This document shows positions 34,574-42,222 of a DNA stretch of 64,000 nucleotides, piece after piece. The position numbers were made by a program, and so were the translations under genes. Origin of the DNA: JAYZDK01 sp964604165 (GTDB taxonomy: Bacteria > Myxococcota_A > UBA796 > CAJQPC01); assembly GCA_964604165.1 (NCBI GenBank), contig CAZRYF010000004.1, positions 62,001 through 126,000 on the forward strand, in the 5' to 3' direction. The notes below the pieces were generated by a model, which was not told the origin of the DNA, ran no database searches, and saw only the letters and a list, made by a program, of their open reading frames with translations. Each line of letters begins with the position of its first letter. The stretch's first letter is position 1.

Positions 34574-34601
34574 GACACCTGTCGAAAAATGGACAGGTGT
34601 C
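34574..34601. promoter_or_regulatory. Perfect 10-bp inverted repeat before comEC
   Basis: GACACCTGTC and GACAGGTGTC flank an eight-base AT-rich loop, between the lipoprotein stop (34614) and the comEC start (34508). No T run follows on either strand, so it is a poor rho-independent terminator. It could be an RNA hairpin that lowers readthrough or protects the upstream message, or a binding site for a dimeric regulator. Confidence 0.5.
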
Positions 34602-34613
34602 TGTCCTGGCGCC

Positions 34614-35297
34614 CTACTCGGTGCCTTCCTGCCCCTGGTATTGGGCATGCAGAGTGCGTTGCTCTACCCGGGCGTGGTCGCCTTCAGGCGTCACAAGGGC
34701 CAGATCCACGGTTCCCTGGCCCACAGCGATTACCACCACCCCCACCTCTGGCACCATGGATCCAGGGGAGACAACGACCTCTGTGCCCGTGGGGAGGCCC
34801 AAAACGGCCCGTGGGGGTTGGGCCGCTGGCAGTGTGGCCACAAGTCGCACGCCCCAGCCGGGCCCCTTGGGCAGCCCCGCAGGCACCTCATTCACTGCCG
34901 GCGAAGCTGGCTCCACCGCGGCCCCTACAGATGTCTCCACCGGCGGCACGCTCGCCTCTTCCCCACCGAGAGGCGCTTCCCCGGCGCGCTCCTCCACATC
35001 CTCTGCCTCGCCTTCCCCGGCTCCCTCCCCGGCGCTCTCCCCGGCGCTCTCCCGGGCGACCTCTTCCTCGGCCAAGGCCTCGCCGAGGGGATCCTCCATG
35101 TGAGCGATCTCCTCGTCCGAGGGAAAACGGTCATCCACGGTGACCGCCTCGGTGATCTTCTCGGCAATCTCCTCGGGAGCGACAGCACCCTCCAGGGGGT
35201 CCGCAAGCCGCCAGGACGCGCCCGCTGGTTCGCAACCCATCCCTCCAAGGACAAATCCCGCCACCAGCACAACTCGGCCACAGCCCATTCGCGTCAT
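34614..35297 (-). CDS. Lipoprotein with acidic linker and a GspC/PilP-like C-terminal segment
   Basis: The ATG at 35297 has AGGAG six bases upstream; the one at 35303 abuts that site and is rejected. The 227-residue product has an N-terminal signal with a weak lipobox (VLGGMGC), then a very acidic Glu/Ala/Gly region (GESAGEGAGEGEAEDVEE). A compact C-terminal domain follows (ATLPAAQPPRAVLGLPTG, EVVVSPGSMVPEVGVVVIA) whose strand pattern resembles the small homology-region domain of GspC/PilP secretion proteins. That resemblance is weak. It precedes comEC on the same strand. Confidence 0.6.
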   Translation of the reverse strand: MTRMGCGRVVLVAGFVLGGMGCEPAGASWRLADPLEGAVAPEEIAEKITEAVTVDDRFPSDEEIAHMEDPLGEALAEEEVARESAGESAGEGAGEGEAEDVEERAGEAPLGGEEASVPPVETSVGAAVEPASPAVNEVPAGLPKGPGWGVRLVATLPAAQPPRAVLGLPTGTEVVVSPGSMVPEVGVVVIAVGQGTVDLALVTPEGDHARVEQRTLHAQYQGQEGTE

Positions 35298-35367
35298 TTC
35301 CATCTCCTGCCCCTATTCTATCCCAAGGGGGGTTTCCGATTGGTTTCTGGTGTGTACCTTGTGTGGC

Positions 35368-36408
35368 ATGCGTTGGCTCCTCTCCATCCTGCTGTTGGTT
35401 CTTCCCGTGGGGGTCCAGGGAGCCGAATGGGCCCCCCCCCAGGACGAGCCGGTCCAGGCGGGCCCCCCCCCCTTGCAGGAAGGGTGGTCCAGCACCACCG
35501 GCGTGTACGCCCGCGTCCACAGCTCCCCGGAGTACTTGTCCACCCAGATTCGACTCTCCAGGCACGCGGAGGAGGCGGTCCCCCGCATCGCCAGGATTCT
35601 GGGGCTGCCCGCCGCCCGGCGCATTGAAGTCGTCCTCACCGGCAGCGATGAGGAATTCCGGGCACTCCAACCCCGGGCGCCCCCAGCATGGGCAGACGCC
35701 ACCGCATGGCCCCGAAGAAGCTGGATATTCCTGCGCACGAACCGGGTGCGCTCCGGTACCGCTCGGCCGGACACCCAGGTCTTCGACCACGAGATCACCC
35801 ACATTCTCCTGGGCCAGTCCTTCGGCAACAGAACGCCCCCATCGTGGCTTCAAGAGGGTCTCTCCCAGTGGGTTGCCGGCGAATACACCCCAGAAACCAC
35901 CCGACAGATTGCCGCCGGATTGTTGGGAAAAGGCCTGCACACCCTGGAGTCACTGCAGACAGGATTTCCCGTGGATCCAGTGCAGGCCCGACTCGCCTAT
36001 GCTCAAAGCGCCGATCTCATTGCCTGGATCGCCGCTGAATACGGGGAAGAGGCCATCCGGACCCTTGTGCTCTCCATGGCCGGAGGAGCTCCCTTTGAAG
36101 CGTCCATCAAGCGGGCCACGGGAACCCGAATGAGCGCCATCGACCGCGCCTGGAGATCGCGCCTGGAAGACTCCTGGCTCTGGGTACACTCCCTGACCCT
36201 GGACACGCTCCTCATGTCCCTCGGCGCCGTATTGCTGGTGGTGGCCTTTGTGGGAGTGCGAGGCCGAAACCGGCGAAAACTCGCCCTTTGGAGGGAGGAG
36301 GAGGAGCTGGAGGACGCGCTCTATGCGCTGCTCATGAAACCTGTGGAAGAGCCGCCTTCCCTCTCGGACTCCCCGGCGTCTGTCCCTCCTGTCCCGACCT
36401 GGCATTAA
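35368..36408 (+). CDS. Membrane-anchored MA-family (gluzincin) peptidase
   Basis: Starting at the ATG at 35368, the 346-residue product has a signal peptide (MRWLLSILLLVLPVGVQGA) and a zinc site HEITH near residue 140. WLQEGLSQW follows about 20 residues later, supplying the third ligand Glu as in peptidase MA-like proteins. A C-terminal transmembrane helix (LLMSLGAVLLVVAFVGV) and a short acidic cytoplasmic tail follow. The protease domain is therefore extracytoplasmic. The longer in-frame opening from 35140 lacks a signal peptide and overlaps the divergent lipoprotein gene. The substrate is unknown. Confidence 0.8.
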   Translation: MRWLLSILLLVLPVGVQGAEWAPPQDEPVQAGPPPLQEGWSSTTGVYARVHSSPEYLSTQIRLSRHAEEAVPRIARILGLPAARRIEVVLTGSDEEFRALQPRAPPAWADATAWPRRSWIFLRTNRVRSGTARPDTQVFDHEITHILLGQSFGNRTPPSWLQEGLSQWVAGEYTPETTRQIAAGLLGKGLHTLESLQTGFPVDPVQARLAYAQSADLIAWIAAEYGEEAIRTLVLSMAGGAPFEASIKRATGTRMSAIDRAWRSRLEDSWLWVHSLTLDTLLMSLGAVLLVVAFVGVRGRNRRKLALWREEEELEDALYALLMKPVEEPPSLSDSPASVPPVPTWH

Positions 36409-36432
36409 CCACCCAAGGTAGGATGGGGTCAC

Positions 36433-37149
36433 ATGTGGTTCTGGGTCCTGTTTCTCGCCTGTGAGCAGCCGCCAACCGGTGCGCCTGATCCCGGTACTTT
36501 TCAACCCACACAGGTTGACACGGGAGAGGGGGCCCCCATGGAAGACACAGGGGCAGAACTGGACGGAAACCTCCCACCCAAGATCCGCCAGGTGCAGATC
36601 ATCCCGGCCAGCATCACCACCCTCACGGACGTGCGGGTCAAGACCAAGGTGGAGGACCCGGAATCCGACCCGATTCGCATGGAAATCCAATGGTTTGTCA
36701 ACGGTGTGAAGCGCGTTCGCGACACGAAGCGCGTCCTGGACAGCTCCCGCTTTCGAAAGAAGGACAAGCTCACGGTGCAGGTCACGGTCACTGACGGCAC
36801 CCACACTCGAAAACGCATGTCCCCGGTGGTCGAGGTGGAGAACAGCCCCCCACAGTTCACCATGAAAACCGGCAGTCTCCCCAAGCTGGACGGATTCGTG
36901 GTTCGGGCCTCCGATCCTGATGAAGACCCCTTGATGTTCAAGCTGGAGAACCCTCCGCCGGGTCTGACCATTGACGAAAAGGGAGAACTGTCCTTCAAGG
37001 GTTCAGAGCTGACGGAAGGTGGGACCTTTGAAACCAGAATCGTTGTGGAGGATGACGACGGCCAACAGGTCATCTGGCCTTTGACCGTGACCCTGACCGC
37101 CGGCCAGAAAGCCGGACGTGTGCCTATTGGGGAGGAAGAAGCCGAGTGA
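36433..37149 (+). CDS. Lipoprotein with Ig/cadherin-like repeats
   Basis: A 238-residue product with a short signal and probable lipobox (MWFWVLFLAC), a Thr/Asp/Gly linker (VDTGEGAPMEDTG) and two beta-sandwich-like domains. The first has VEDPESDPIRMEIQWFVNG and the second ASDPDEDPLMFKLENPP, both with the D-x-D spacing of cadherin-like or PKD/Ig-like Ca2+-binding repeats. Adhesion or structural roles are common for such folds, but nothing shows a partner. It begins 24 bases after the peptidase gene and may be co-transcribed. Its end overlaps the convergent uridine kinase by 26 bases. Confidence 0.65.
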   Translation: MWFWVLFLACEQPPTGAPDPGTFQPTQVDTGEGAPMEDTGAELDGNLPPKIRQVQIIPASITTLTDVRVKTKVEDPESDPIRMEIQWFVNGVKRVRDTKRVLDSSRFRKKDKLTVQVTVTDGTHTRKRMSPVVEVENSPPQFTMKTGSLPKLDGFVVRASDPDEDPLMFKLENPPPGLTIDEKGELSFKGSELTEGGTFETRIVVEDDDGQQVIWPLTVTLTAGQKAGRVPIGEEEAE

Positions 37150-37714
37150 TCGCCTGCAACACCTCCTGAAAGGTCTCCTCCAGATCACCCTCCCCTGACA
37201 CCACCAAGTCTGCCCTGCGTGCGGACGGGCCCACAAATCGTTCATGCATGGGGGCGACAGTCGCCTGGTACTGGTGCATCACCTGTGCCCGGCTTCGGCC
37301 CCGGCTGGCCATGTCCCTGGCCACCCTGCGCTCCAACCGCACCGTCGTGGCCGCCTCCACAAAAACCCGCAGATCAAACAACTCGTTCAGCTCCGGTACG
37401 GCGAGGACCAGAATGCCCTCCACCAACACCACCGGGGCCGGACCAACAAGCTCCACTTCCGGGCGCCGGGTATGACTGGCAAAGTCATACACCGGCAGGG
37501 AAGCGGGCATACCCGACTTCAACTGGACCAGCTGGCTCGCCAGAAGACTCGAATCCAGAGCATCCGGATGGTCATAGTTGTGGACCGATGGATCCGGCAC
37601 GTCAAAGTAGTACCGATCGTGGGCAATGGGGAGACAAGTCACGGCACCCATGTGCTGAGCCACCCGCCGGGCCAAGGTGCTCTTTCCCGAAGCGGTTCCC
37701 CCCGCCATGCCCAC
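37124..37714 (-). CDS. udk: Uridine kinase
   Basis: A 196-residue P-loop kinase that phosphorylates uridine and cytidine in pyrimidine salvage. It has Walker A GGTASGKS, AHDRYYFDV, YDHPDALD, YDFASHTR for nucleoside binding, VVLVEGILVL (Walker B region) and RRVARDMASRGRS as the lid. The start is GTG at 37714, eight nucleotides past the stop of the preceding lipoprotein gene; the family's usual leading strand is therefore slightly short. It is the last gene of the parA-parB-bactofilin-lipoprotein-udk run. Confidence 0.92.
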   Translation of the reverse strand: MGMAGGTASGKSTLARRVAQHMGAVTCLPIAHDRYYFDVPDPSVHNYDHPDALDSSLLASQLVQLKSGMPASLPVYDFASHTRRPEVELVGPAPVVLVEGILVLAVPELNELFDLRVFVEAATTVRLERRVARDMASRGRSRAQVMHQYQATVAPMHERFVGPSARRADLVVSGEGDLEETFQEVLQAITRLLPPQ

Positions 37715-37724
37715 GAGAATGGGT

Positions 37725-38321
37725 CTATTGGACCGGATTGACCAGTTCCTTTTCGCGCGCGGAGTCCGCCTTCTTCACCTCGTCCCGAGTTCCCCAGGAG
37801 TAGGAGTGGATTCCGTCCCCGTAGGGGCTGCGCGGTTCCACGCCTTCCTGGAGCCAGTGGTGGTCCAGCTCCCTGGAATAGGCAACCGCCAGGTCCAACT
37901 CCCCTGAGGCCGAGGTCTCCAATGTGCCCACCAGTTTGTCGGAGATGGTTCCGTAGCCCTCTCTGGCCGCAGCCACGTCGGCCCCATTCAACCCGCCAAG
38001 AACTATGACAATTTCCCCGATGTGTGCGCCGGGCGACTCCACAGAACCCAGCGCCTTGGCCATGCCGGCGGCGTGGCTGTCGATGTCCCCAGCATCCGCC
38101 TTGGCCAGTGCCTTGCCAAGGTCCAGGTACGACCGCATGGCGGGTTCCATTGCCAAGTCCGCACAACACATAAGCGCCTGTCGCATCAGAGGCTCTGGCA
38201 GCGGGGCCGGCTCCGGAGTGTTGGCACTGGCCTCGGCCTCTTCCGGTGCGGCCACCGGCTCCTCCGGAGCGGTGCCGTCACCTCCACCACAGGCCAAAAG
38301 GACAAGACCGGACAGAATCAT
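37725..38321 (-). CDS. Lipoprotein, possibly DUF3347-like helical domain
   Basis: The ATG at 38321 has GGAG eight bases upstream and gives 198 residues beginning MILSGLVLLAC, a clear lipobox. An Ala/Glu/Pro linker follows, then a helical region (AMRSYLDLGKALAKADAGD) whose layout recalls DUF3347, a domain found on efflux-associated periplasmic proteins; the match is tentative. It lies between bactofilin and udk in the parAB operon, where a membrane-associated factor would be of interest for segregation or envelope work, but only the position suggests this. Confidence 0.6.
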   Translation of the reverse strand: MILSGLVLLACGGGDGTAPEEPVAAPEEAEASANTPEPAPLPEPLMRQALMCCADLAMEPAMRSYLDLGKALAKADAGDIDSHAAGMAKALGSVESPGAHIGEIVIVLGGLNGADVAAAREGYGTISDKLVGTLETSASGELDLAVAYSRELDHHWLQEGVEPRSPYGDGIHSYSWGTRDEVKKADSAREKELVNPVQ

Positions 38322-38340
38322 GTTGATCACTCCGCCCCCC

Positions 38341-38688
38341 TCATAACGGATCCCCCCTCCCCCCACACCGCACACGAGCGTTCAACCGGGCTCCTTCCCG
38401 AACCACGAGTGTTTCAGCCTCCACTTCCCCGTGCAGCCTTCCCGTGGACTCTACCCTCAGCACGCCCCCCACACGAACCGTCCCATCCACCATTCCAGCC
38501 ACCACCAAGGTGTGTGCATCCACTTCCCCCTCGATGCGACCTTCCTCTCCAATCTCCAGGATCTCCTCCGTGAAAATGCGTCCTCGAAACAGGCCGTCCA
38601 CGCGAACCCGCCCCTCAAAACTCAGGTCACCTTCGTACGTGGCGCCCCGACCCAGCAGTGCGTTCAACGGCACCGATTCCTCGCTCAC
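38341..38688 (-). CDS. Bactofilin
   Basis: A 115-residue polymer-forming cytoskeletal protein. The core is a right-handed beta-helix built from short repeated strands rich in Gly/Val (YEGDLSFEGRVRVDGLFRG, GRIEGEVDAHTLVVAGMVDG). Bactofilins form filaments without nucleotides. The gene overlaps parB by ATGA. In Myxococcus xanthus, bactofilins encoded with parAB scaffold the ParABS machinery at the subpolar region, so the same job is likely. The flanking extensions are short, about 15 residues on the N side. Confidence 0.93.
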   Translation of the reverse strand: MSEESVPLNALLGRGATYEGDLSFEGRVRVDGLFRGRIFTEEILEIGEEGRIEGEVDAHTLVVAGMVDGTVRVGGVLRVESTGRLHGEVEAETLVVREGARLNARVRCGGRGDPL

Positions 38689-39599
38689 GCCAGGTCGCCC
38701 CGCAAATGGTGGATGAGGCGTTCCAACTCCTCGTTGTCTCCATAATCAATCACAATACGGCCCCCACCCTTTCCCTTGTTTCGAATCGCAACCTGTGTAC
38801 CCAGGGACCGCGTCAGCAGCCGCGCCGCGTATTCAAGCACCTTTTCCTGCTTCTTTTCCGGCCGGACCACCTTGGGGACGCGTCCGGTCTCCCCAACCAG
38901 CCGCTCTGTGGCGCGAACCGATAGATTTCGGGCGAGAATCAGGGAAACGATGTGTCTGAGCCGCTCAGGATCCTCCACCGGCACCAACGCGCGGGCATGT
39001 CCGGCGCTCAATCGACCATCCTCCACCAGCGCCAGGATCTTCTCCGGCAACTTCAGGAGACGGATTGCGTTTGCCACTGTGGCGCGATCCTTTCCCACCC
39101 GCTCTGCCACCTTGGCTTGCGTATAGCCATACGTCTTGGCCAACCGCTGGTAACCCTTGGCCGCCTCCACAGGATTGAGGTCCTCCCGCTGCAAATTCTC
39201 CACCAGGGCGATCTCAAGTTGGACAACAGCCTCTTCCGCACCCTCATGCACCAGGACCGGCACTTCCTTGAGACCCGCCATGCCTGCTGCCCGTAGACGC
39301 CGCTCCCCGGCAATCAGAATGTACCCACCGGCTCCTGCCGCCCGCACAACCAGCGGGCTCAACACTCCATGTGCAGAAATGGAGATGGAGAGCTGGGCGA
39401 GGGCATCGGGGTCGAAGGCGGTCCGCGGCTGCTCCGGGTTCGGGTGCACCTCCGTGATCGGAACGGTCCGCAAGCCCCCACCTCGAGGCACTGCGACCTC
39501 TGCGACGAGGTCATCCGGAATCAAGGCCGCGAGCCCACGACCAAGGGGCTTTCTCTTGCTGGATTTTGCCGTGGCGGGTTGGCTGGCTGGAGAGCTCAT
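38685..39599 (-). CDS. parB: Chromosome partitioning protein ParB
   Basis: A 304-residue parS-binding CTPase. An N-terminal ParA-interacting segment (KRKPLGRGLAALIPDD) is followed by the CTP-binding region with GERRLRAA and ENLQREDLNPVEAAKGY, and then the helix-turn-helix (YTQAKVAERVGKDRATVANA). A C-terminal dimerisation domain with GGGRIVIDYGDNEELERL comes last. The ATG at 39599 overlaps the parA stop by ATGA; an upstream in-frame extension inside parA is rejected. Target parS sites lie nearby at 40582 and 46454. Confidence 0.96.
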   Translation of the reverse strand: MSSPASQPATAKSSKRKPLGRGLAALIPDDLVAEVAVPRGGGLRTVPITEVHPNPEQPRTAFDPDALAQLSISISAHGVLSPLVVRAAGAGGYILIAGERRLRAAGMAGLKEVPVLVHEGAEEAVVQLEIALVENLQREDLNPVEAAKGYQRLAKTYGYTQAKVAERVGKDRATVANAIRLLKLPEKILALVEDGRLSAGHARALVPVEDPERLRHIVSLILARNLSVRATERLVGETGRVPKVVRPEKKQEKVLEYAARLLTRSLGTQVAIRNKGKGGGRIVIDYGDNEELERLIHHLRGDLA

Positions 39600-40417
39600 G
39601 ATGCTTCCTGTGTACGGTTGAATTGGGTGGTTTCGTGACGCTCCAAAAGTTCCCGCGCGAGGCCCAGATATGCCTCGGCACCCTTGCTCAGTGGATCGTA
39701 GCGTAAAATGGGCTGACCAAAAGACGGCGCCTCGCCCAGGCGTACATTTCGCGGAATCACCGTGCGAAACACCTCCTCCTTGAACACGCCCCGCACCTGG
39801 TCCTCTACGTCGCGACAAAGATTGTTCCTTGCGTCGTGCAGCGTAACAAGTATTCCTTCCTTAATTAGACGCGAATTCAGCGCCTTACGCACCTTTGCGA
39901 GCGTACGCAACAACTCACCAAGCCCCTCCATGGCGTAGTATTCTGCCTGCACAGGAATCAGCACAGAGCCTGCTGCGGTCAACGCATTTATCGTAAGGAA
40001 TCCAAGAGAGGGAGGACAGTCGAGAACGACATAATCATAGCGATCAACGTCCAGAGTATTGAGTGCATTCTTGAGTCGGGTCTCCCTTCCGAGGCACTGG
40101 GTCAACTCCACTTCTGCCCCCACCAACGAGGCGGTTGCTGGTACCAGATCCAGCCGGTCGAGCCCCGTGGACTGAATCACTTCATTCAAGGAGGCATACT
40201 CCAACAAGACTTCGGCAGTTCCCGCTTCGGTTTCGTCCTTGAGCACCCCAAGCCCAGAGGAGAGATTGCCCTGGGGATCCAGGTCCACCAGCAAGGTCGG
40301 GTGCCCCAAATGGGCCAGAGAGGCGGCCACATTGATGGCTGTGGTGGTCTTTCCAACCCCCCCCTTCTGGTTGGCGACGGCCATTACCCGGGCCGGAATC
40401 ACGGTTGCGGACATCAT
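39596..40417 (-). CDS. parA: Chromosome partitioning ATPase ParA
   Basis: A 273-residue Walker-type ATPase that moves ParB-parS complexes over the nucleoid. It has the deviant Walker A KGGVGKTTT with signature Lys, LLVDLDPQGN, DYVVLDCPPSLGF (Walker B) and a C-terminal PRNVRLGEAPSFG segment for DNA and ParB contact. It is the promoter-proximal gene of the segregation operon. The preceding 192 bases (40418-40609) carry an inverted repeat and a parS site. The first two codons are both ATG, so the start may be at 40417 or 40414. Confidence 0.96.
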   Translation of the reverse strand: MMSATVIPARVMAVANQKGGVGKTTTAINVAASLAHLGHPTLLVDLDPQGNLSSGLGVLKDETEAGTAEVLLEYASLNEVIQSTGLDRLDLVPATASLVGAEVELTQCLGRETRLKNALNTLDVDRYDYVVLDCPPSLGFLTINALTAAGSVLIPVQAEYYAMEGLGELLRTLAKVRKALNSRLIKEGILVTLHDARNNLCRDVEDQVRGVFKEEVFRTVIPRNVRLGEAPSFGQPILRYDPLSKGAEAYLGLARELLERHETTQFNRTQEAS

Positions 40418-40487
40418 TCACCCCCAGCCATTGGCCGGAACAGCAGGTTCAACCTGAATTATCTGCTTCTTCATTGTGTGGATCGAT

Positions 40488-40505
40488 CTGGCCGGAGTCG
40501 GCCAG
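40488..40505. promoter_or_regulatory. Inverted repeat upstream of parA
   Basis: CTGGCCG and CGGCCAG pair around GAGT, 70 bases upstream of the parA start. It could be a leader hairpin or an operator for the segregation operon. Nothing else in the 40418-40609 gap stands out except the parS site at 40582. Confidence 0.35.
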
Positions 40506-40581
40506 GGAGGGATTGCGCACAAAACGCATGGTTACCATACACGCCCGGTGTTGACGAGGCAAGACCCAGGAGCCCAACAAT

Positions 40582-40597
40582 TGTTCCACGTGGAACA
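40582..40597. promoter_or_regulatory. parS site, intergenic
   Basis: TGTTCCACGTGGAACA is a perfect 16-bp palindrome. It equals the general bacterial parS (TGTTTCACGTGAAACA) except for a symmetrical change at two positions. It lies between parA and the end of the alpha/beta hydrolase gene. The identical 16-mer recurs inside rsmG at 46454, which supports a conserved protein-binding site rather than chance. Confidence 0.9.
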
Positions 40598-40609
40598 TCG
40601 AGGTGCGTT

Positions 40610-42196
40610 CTACGGTGTCCACACCAACAGAATGGAATCCAGCGCCACCTCCCCCACCCCGTGGGTGCGAACGGAGATCGTGCCCGCCAACGTGGGGGTG
40701 AAGACCAACCGGGTCCCAAGGACTTGCTGAACCAATTCCTCGTCTGATGCGCCGGTGGCCGGCGCAAAGACCTCTGCGGCAAGATGAGTCTCGGTCCGGT
40801 CTTCCCCCTCGGAATAGGACACAGTCAGAACCTGGGTGTTGGCGGCCAGACCGTCGAGGCCCGTGACCTTGGCCACCAAGACGGCCTCGGCGGGTTGACC
40901 GAACGGAACCCCGGGGGGAAGGGAAATCTGCGCCATCCTTCCCACTCCGTCTGCAGGTTGGGCCCTCACCACCCCGCCCCCGGAGTAATTGGCCCAGTCT
41001 GGTCCCTCGGTCATGGGCGCACCAACGGGGCAAGCCTCTGGGGCACAGGCACCCTCAACTTCCCGCCAAAGCACCCTCTTCCCCTCCAGAAAGGAGTACA
41101 TGACCTCCGTGGAATAGGCCCAGGGCAGATTGCGCAGCCTTGTCTGCACGTGGTTGTTGGGACTCGGCGCTCCGTGGGCGAAATTGTGGGCGCCGTAGCG
41201 CAAACCGCTCGCGAGATTGGCCGCCTGCAGGGCTGAAACCAACTGAGACGGTTGGTTGCTGGGAATGATCAAATCCTCGTTGTTCCAGGCCACATAGGTC
41301 GGAACCGCCAGATCCCCCCCCGCCACCAAGGCCGTACAGGATGCCTCCAAATAGCGAGGCATCGCTTCCGTATCTGCACCCTGGTCGTCTGGGGCACCAC
41401 CGAAGATGTGCTCCATGGAACGTGCATCCTGGCCGTGCAACAGGACCGAGTCACAGGCTGCAGAGTCCAGGACGAGTCCGCTGAACCCCCCATACCGGTG
41501 GGCACCGACCACTGCCCACGCCCCACCCGCAGAGGTTCCCCACCCCATTCTTGGCCCCGAGACGTCCACGCCTGCATTTCCCGCCAGGACCCAGTCCAGC
41601 GAGCGCTCCAGGTGGCGATATCCCCAGTGATTCTGCGGGTCTACAGGGTCTTCAACGCCCCGTCCAAAACCACCGTCACACCAGTCATTTCGAGGGAGAA
41701 GAAGCGCCCATTGGCGCTGGGACAAAAACTCCGTAACCAGAGAGGCCTCCCCGAGAACCATCTCGATATTTGCATCGATAGACGTTCGTCCACAGTTCTG
41801 TGGCACCACCCCACTGGAGTCATCCCCGATATGGCCCCCATGAAACCAGACCAACAACGGCAGCGGTTCTCCCGGTGCGTCGGCCCCCGCCGGTCGCACC
41901 ACGTAGAACAGCGGCAGCTCTCCGTCCAGGGACATGTATTCCCCATCCACCACCCCGAAGGTTGCCAACTCGTATCCCCACTCCTCGTAGTTGTGGGTCC
42001 GCACTTCCTGCAGCTGAACGCCCTCCACCACGGGCGGGGCCGAGTCCCCTGTCTCCCCCGTGTCCCGGGTGTCCCTGCCGGTCTCCCTCGCAGGGTCCGT
42101 TTCCGTGTCCAGCGGGCCATCCCTGGAGACCGCAGGGCGACAGGCCGGCCCTCCTACACAGCAAAGGAGAAGGCAATAGGAGAATCGAAAATGCAT
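40610..42196 (-). CDS. Exported alpha/beta-hydrolase-fold protein
   Basis: From the ATG at 42196 the product is 528 residues. It has an N-terminal signal with Cys residues (LLLCCVGGPAC), possibly a lipoprotein, and a Thr/Asp/Gly linker (ETGRDTRDTGETGDS). The hydrolase domain shows PLLVWFHGGHIGDD, an oxyanion-hole segment, and GTSAGG as the nucleophile elbow. The later NEDLIIPSNQPSQLV and YGAHNFAHGAP are plausible Asp and His regions. The last 110 residues look like a beta-sandwich domain. Esterase or peptidase activity on an unknown extracellular substrate is inferred. The in-frame opening up to 42394 overlaps the preceding gene and lacks a signal. Confidence 0.7.
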   Translation of the reverse strand: MHFRFSYCLLLCCVGGPACRPAVSRDGPLDTETDPARETGRDTRDTGETGDSAPPVVEGVQLQEVRTHNYEEWGYELATFGVVDGEYMSLDGELPLFYVVRPAGADAPGEPLPLLVWFHGGHIGDDSSGVVPQNCGRTSIDANIEMVLGEASLVTEFLSQRQWALLLPRNDWCDGGFGRGVEDPVDPQNHWGYRHLERSLDWVLAGNAGVDVSGPRMGWGTSAGGAWAVVGAHRYGGFSGLVLDSAACDSVLLHGQDARSMEHIFGGAPDDQGADTEAMPRYLEASCTALVAGGDLAVPTYVAWNNEDLIIPSNQPSQLVSALQAANLASGLRYGAHNFAHGAPSPNNHVQTRLRNLPWAYSTEVMYSFLEGKRVLWREVEGACAPEACPVGAPMTEGPDWANYSGGGVVRAQPADGVGRMAQISLPPGVPFGQPAEAVLVAKVTGLDGLAANTQVLTVSYSEGEDRTETHLAAEVFAPATGASDEELVQQVLGTRLVFTPTLAGTISVRTHGVGEVALDSILLVWTP

Positions 42197-42222
42197 GGCT
42201 ATCCTTCCCAGGTTGCGGCGAG

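Noticed and set aside
40418..40581. Possible replication origin (DnaA boxes) beside parA
   Set aside because: Only one poor match to a DnaA box (TGTGGATCG near 40476) and no AT-rich repeats or dnaA/dnaN nearby. The gene content suggests proximity to the origin but not the origin itself.
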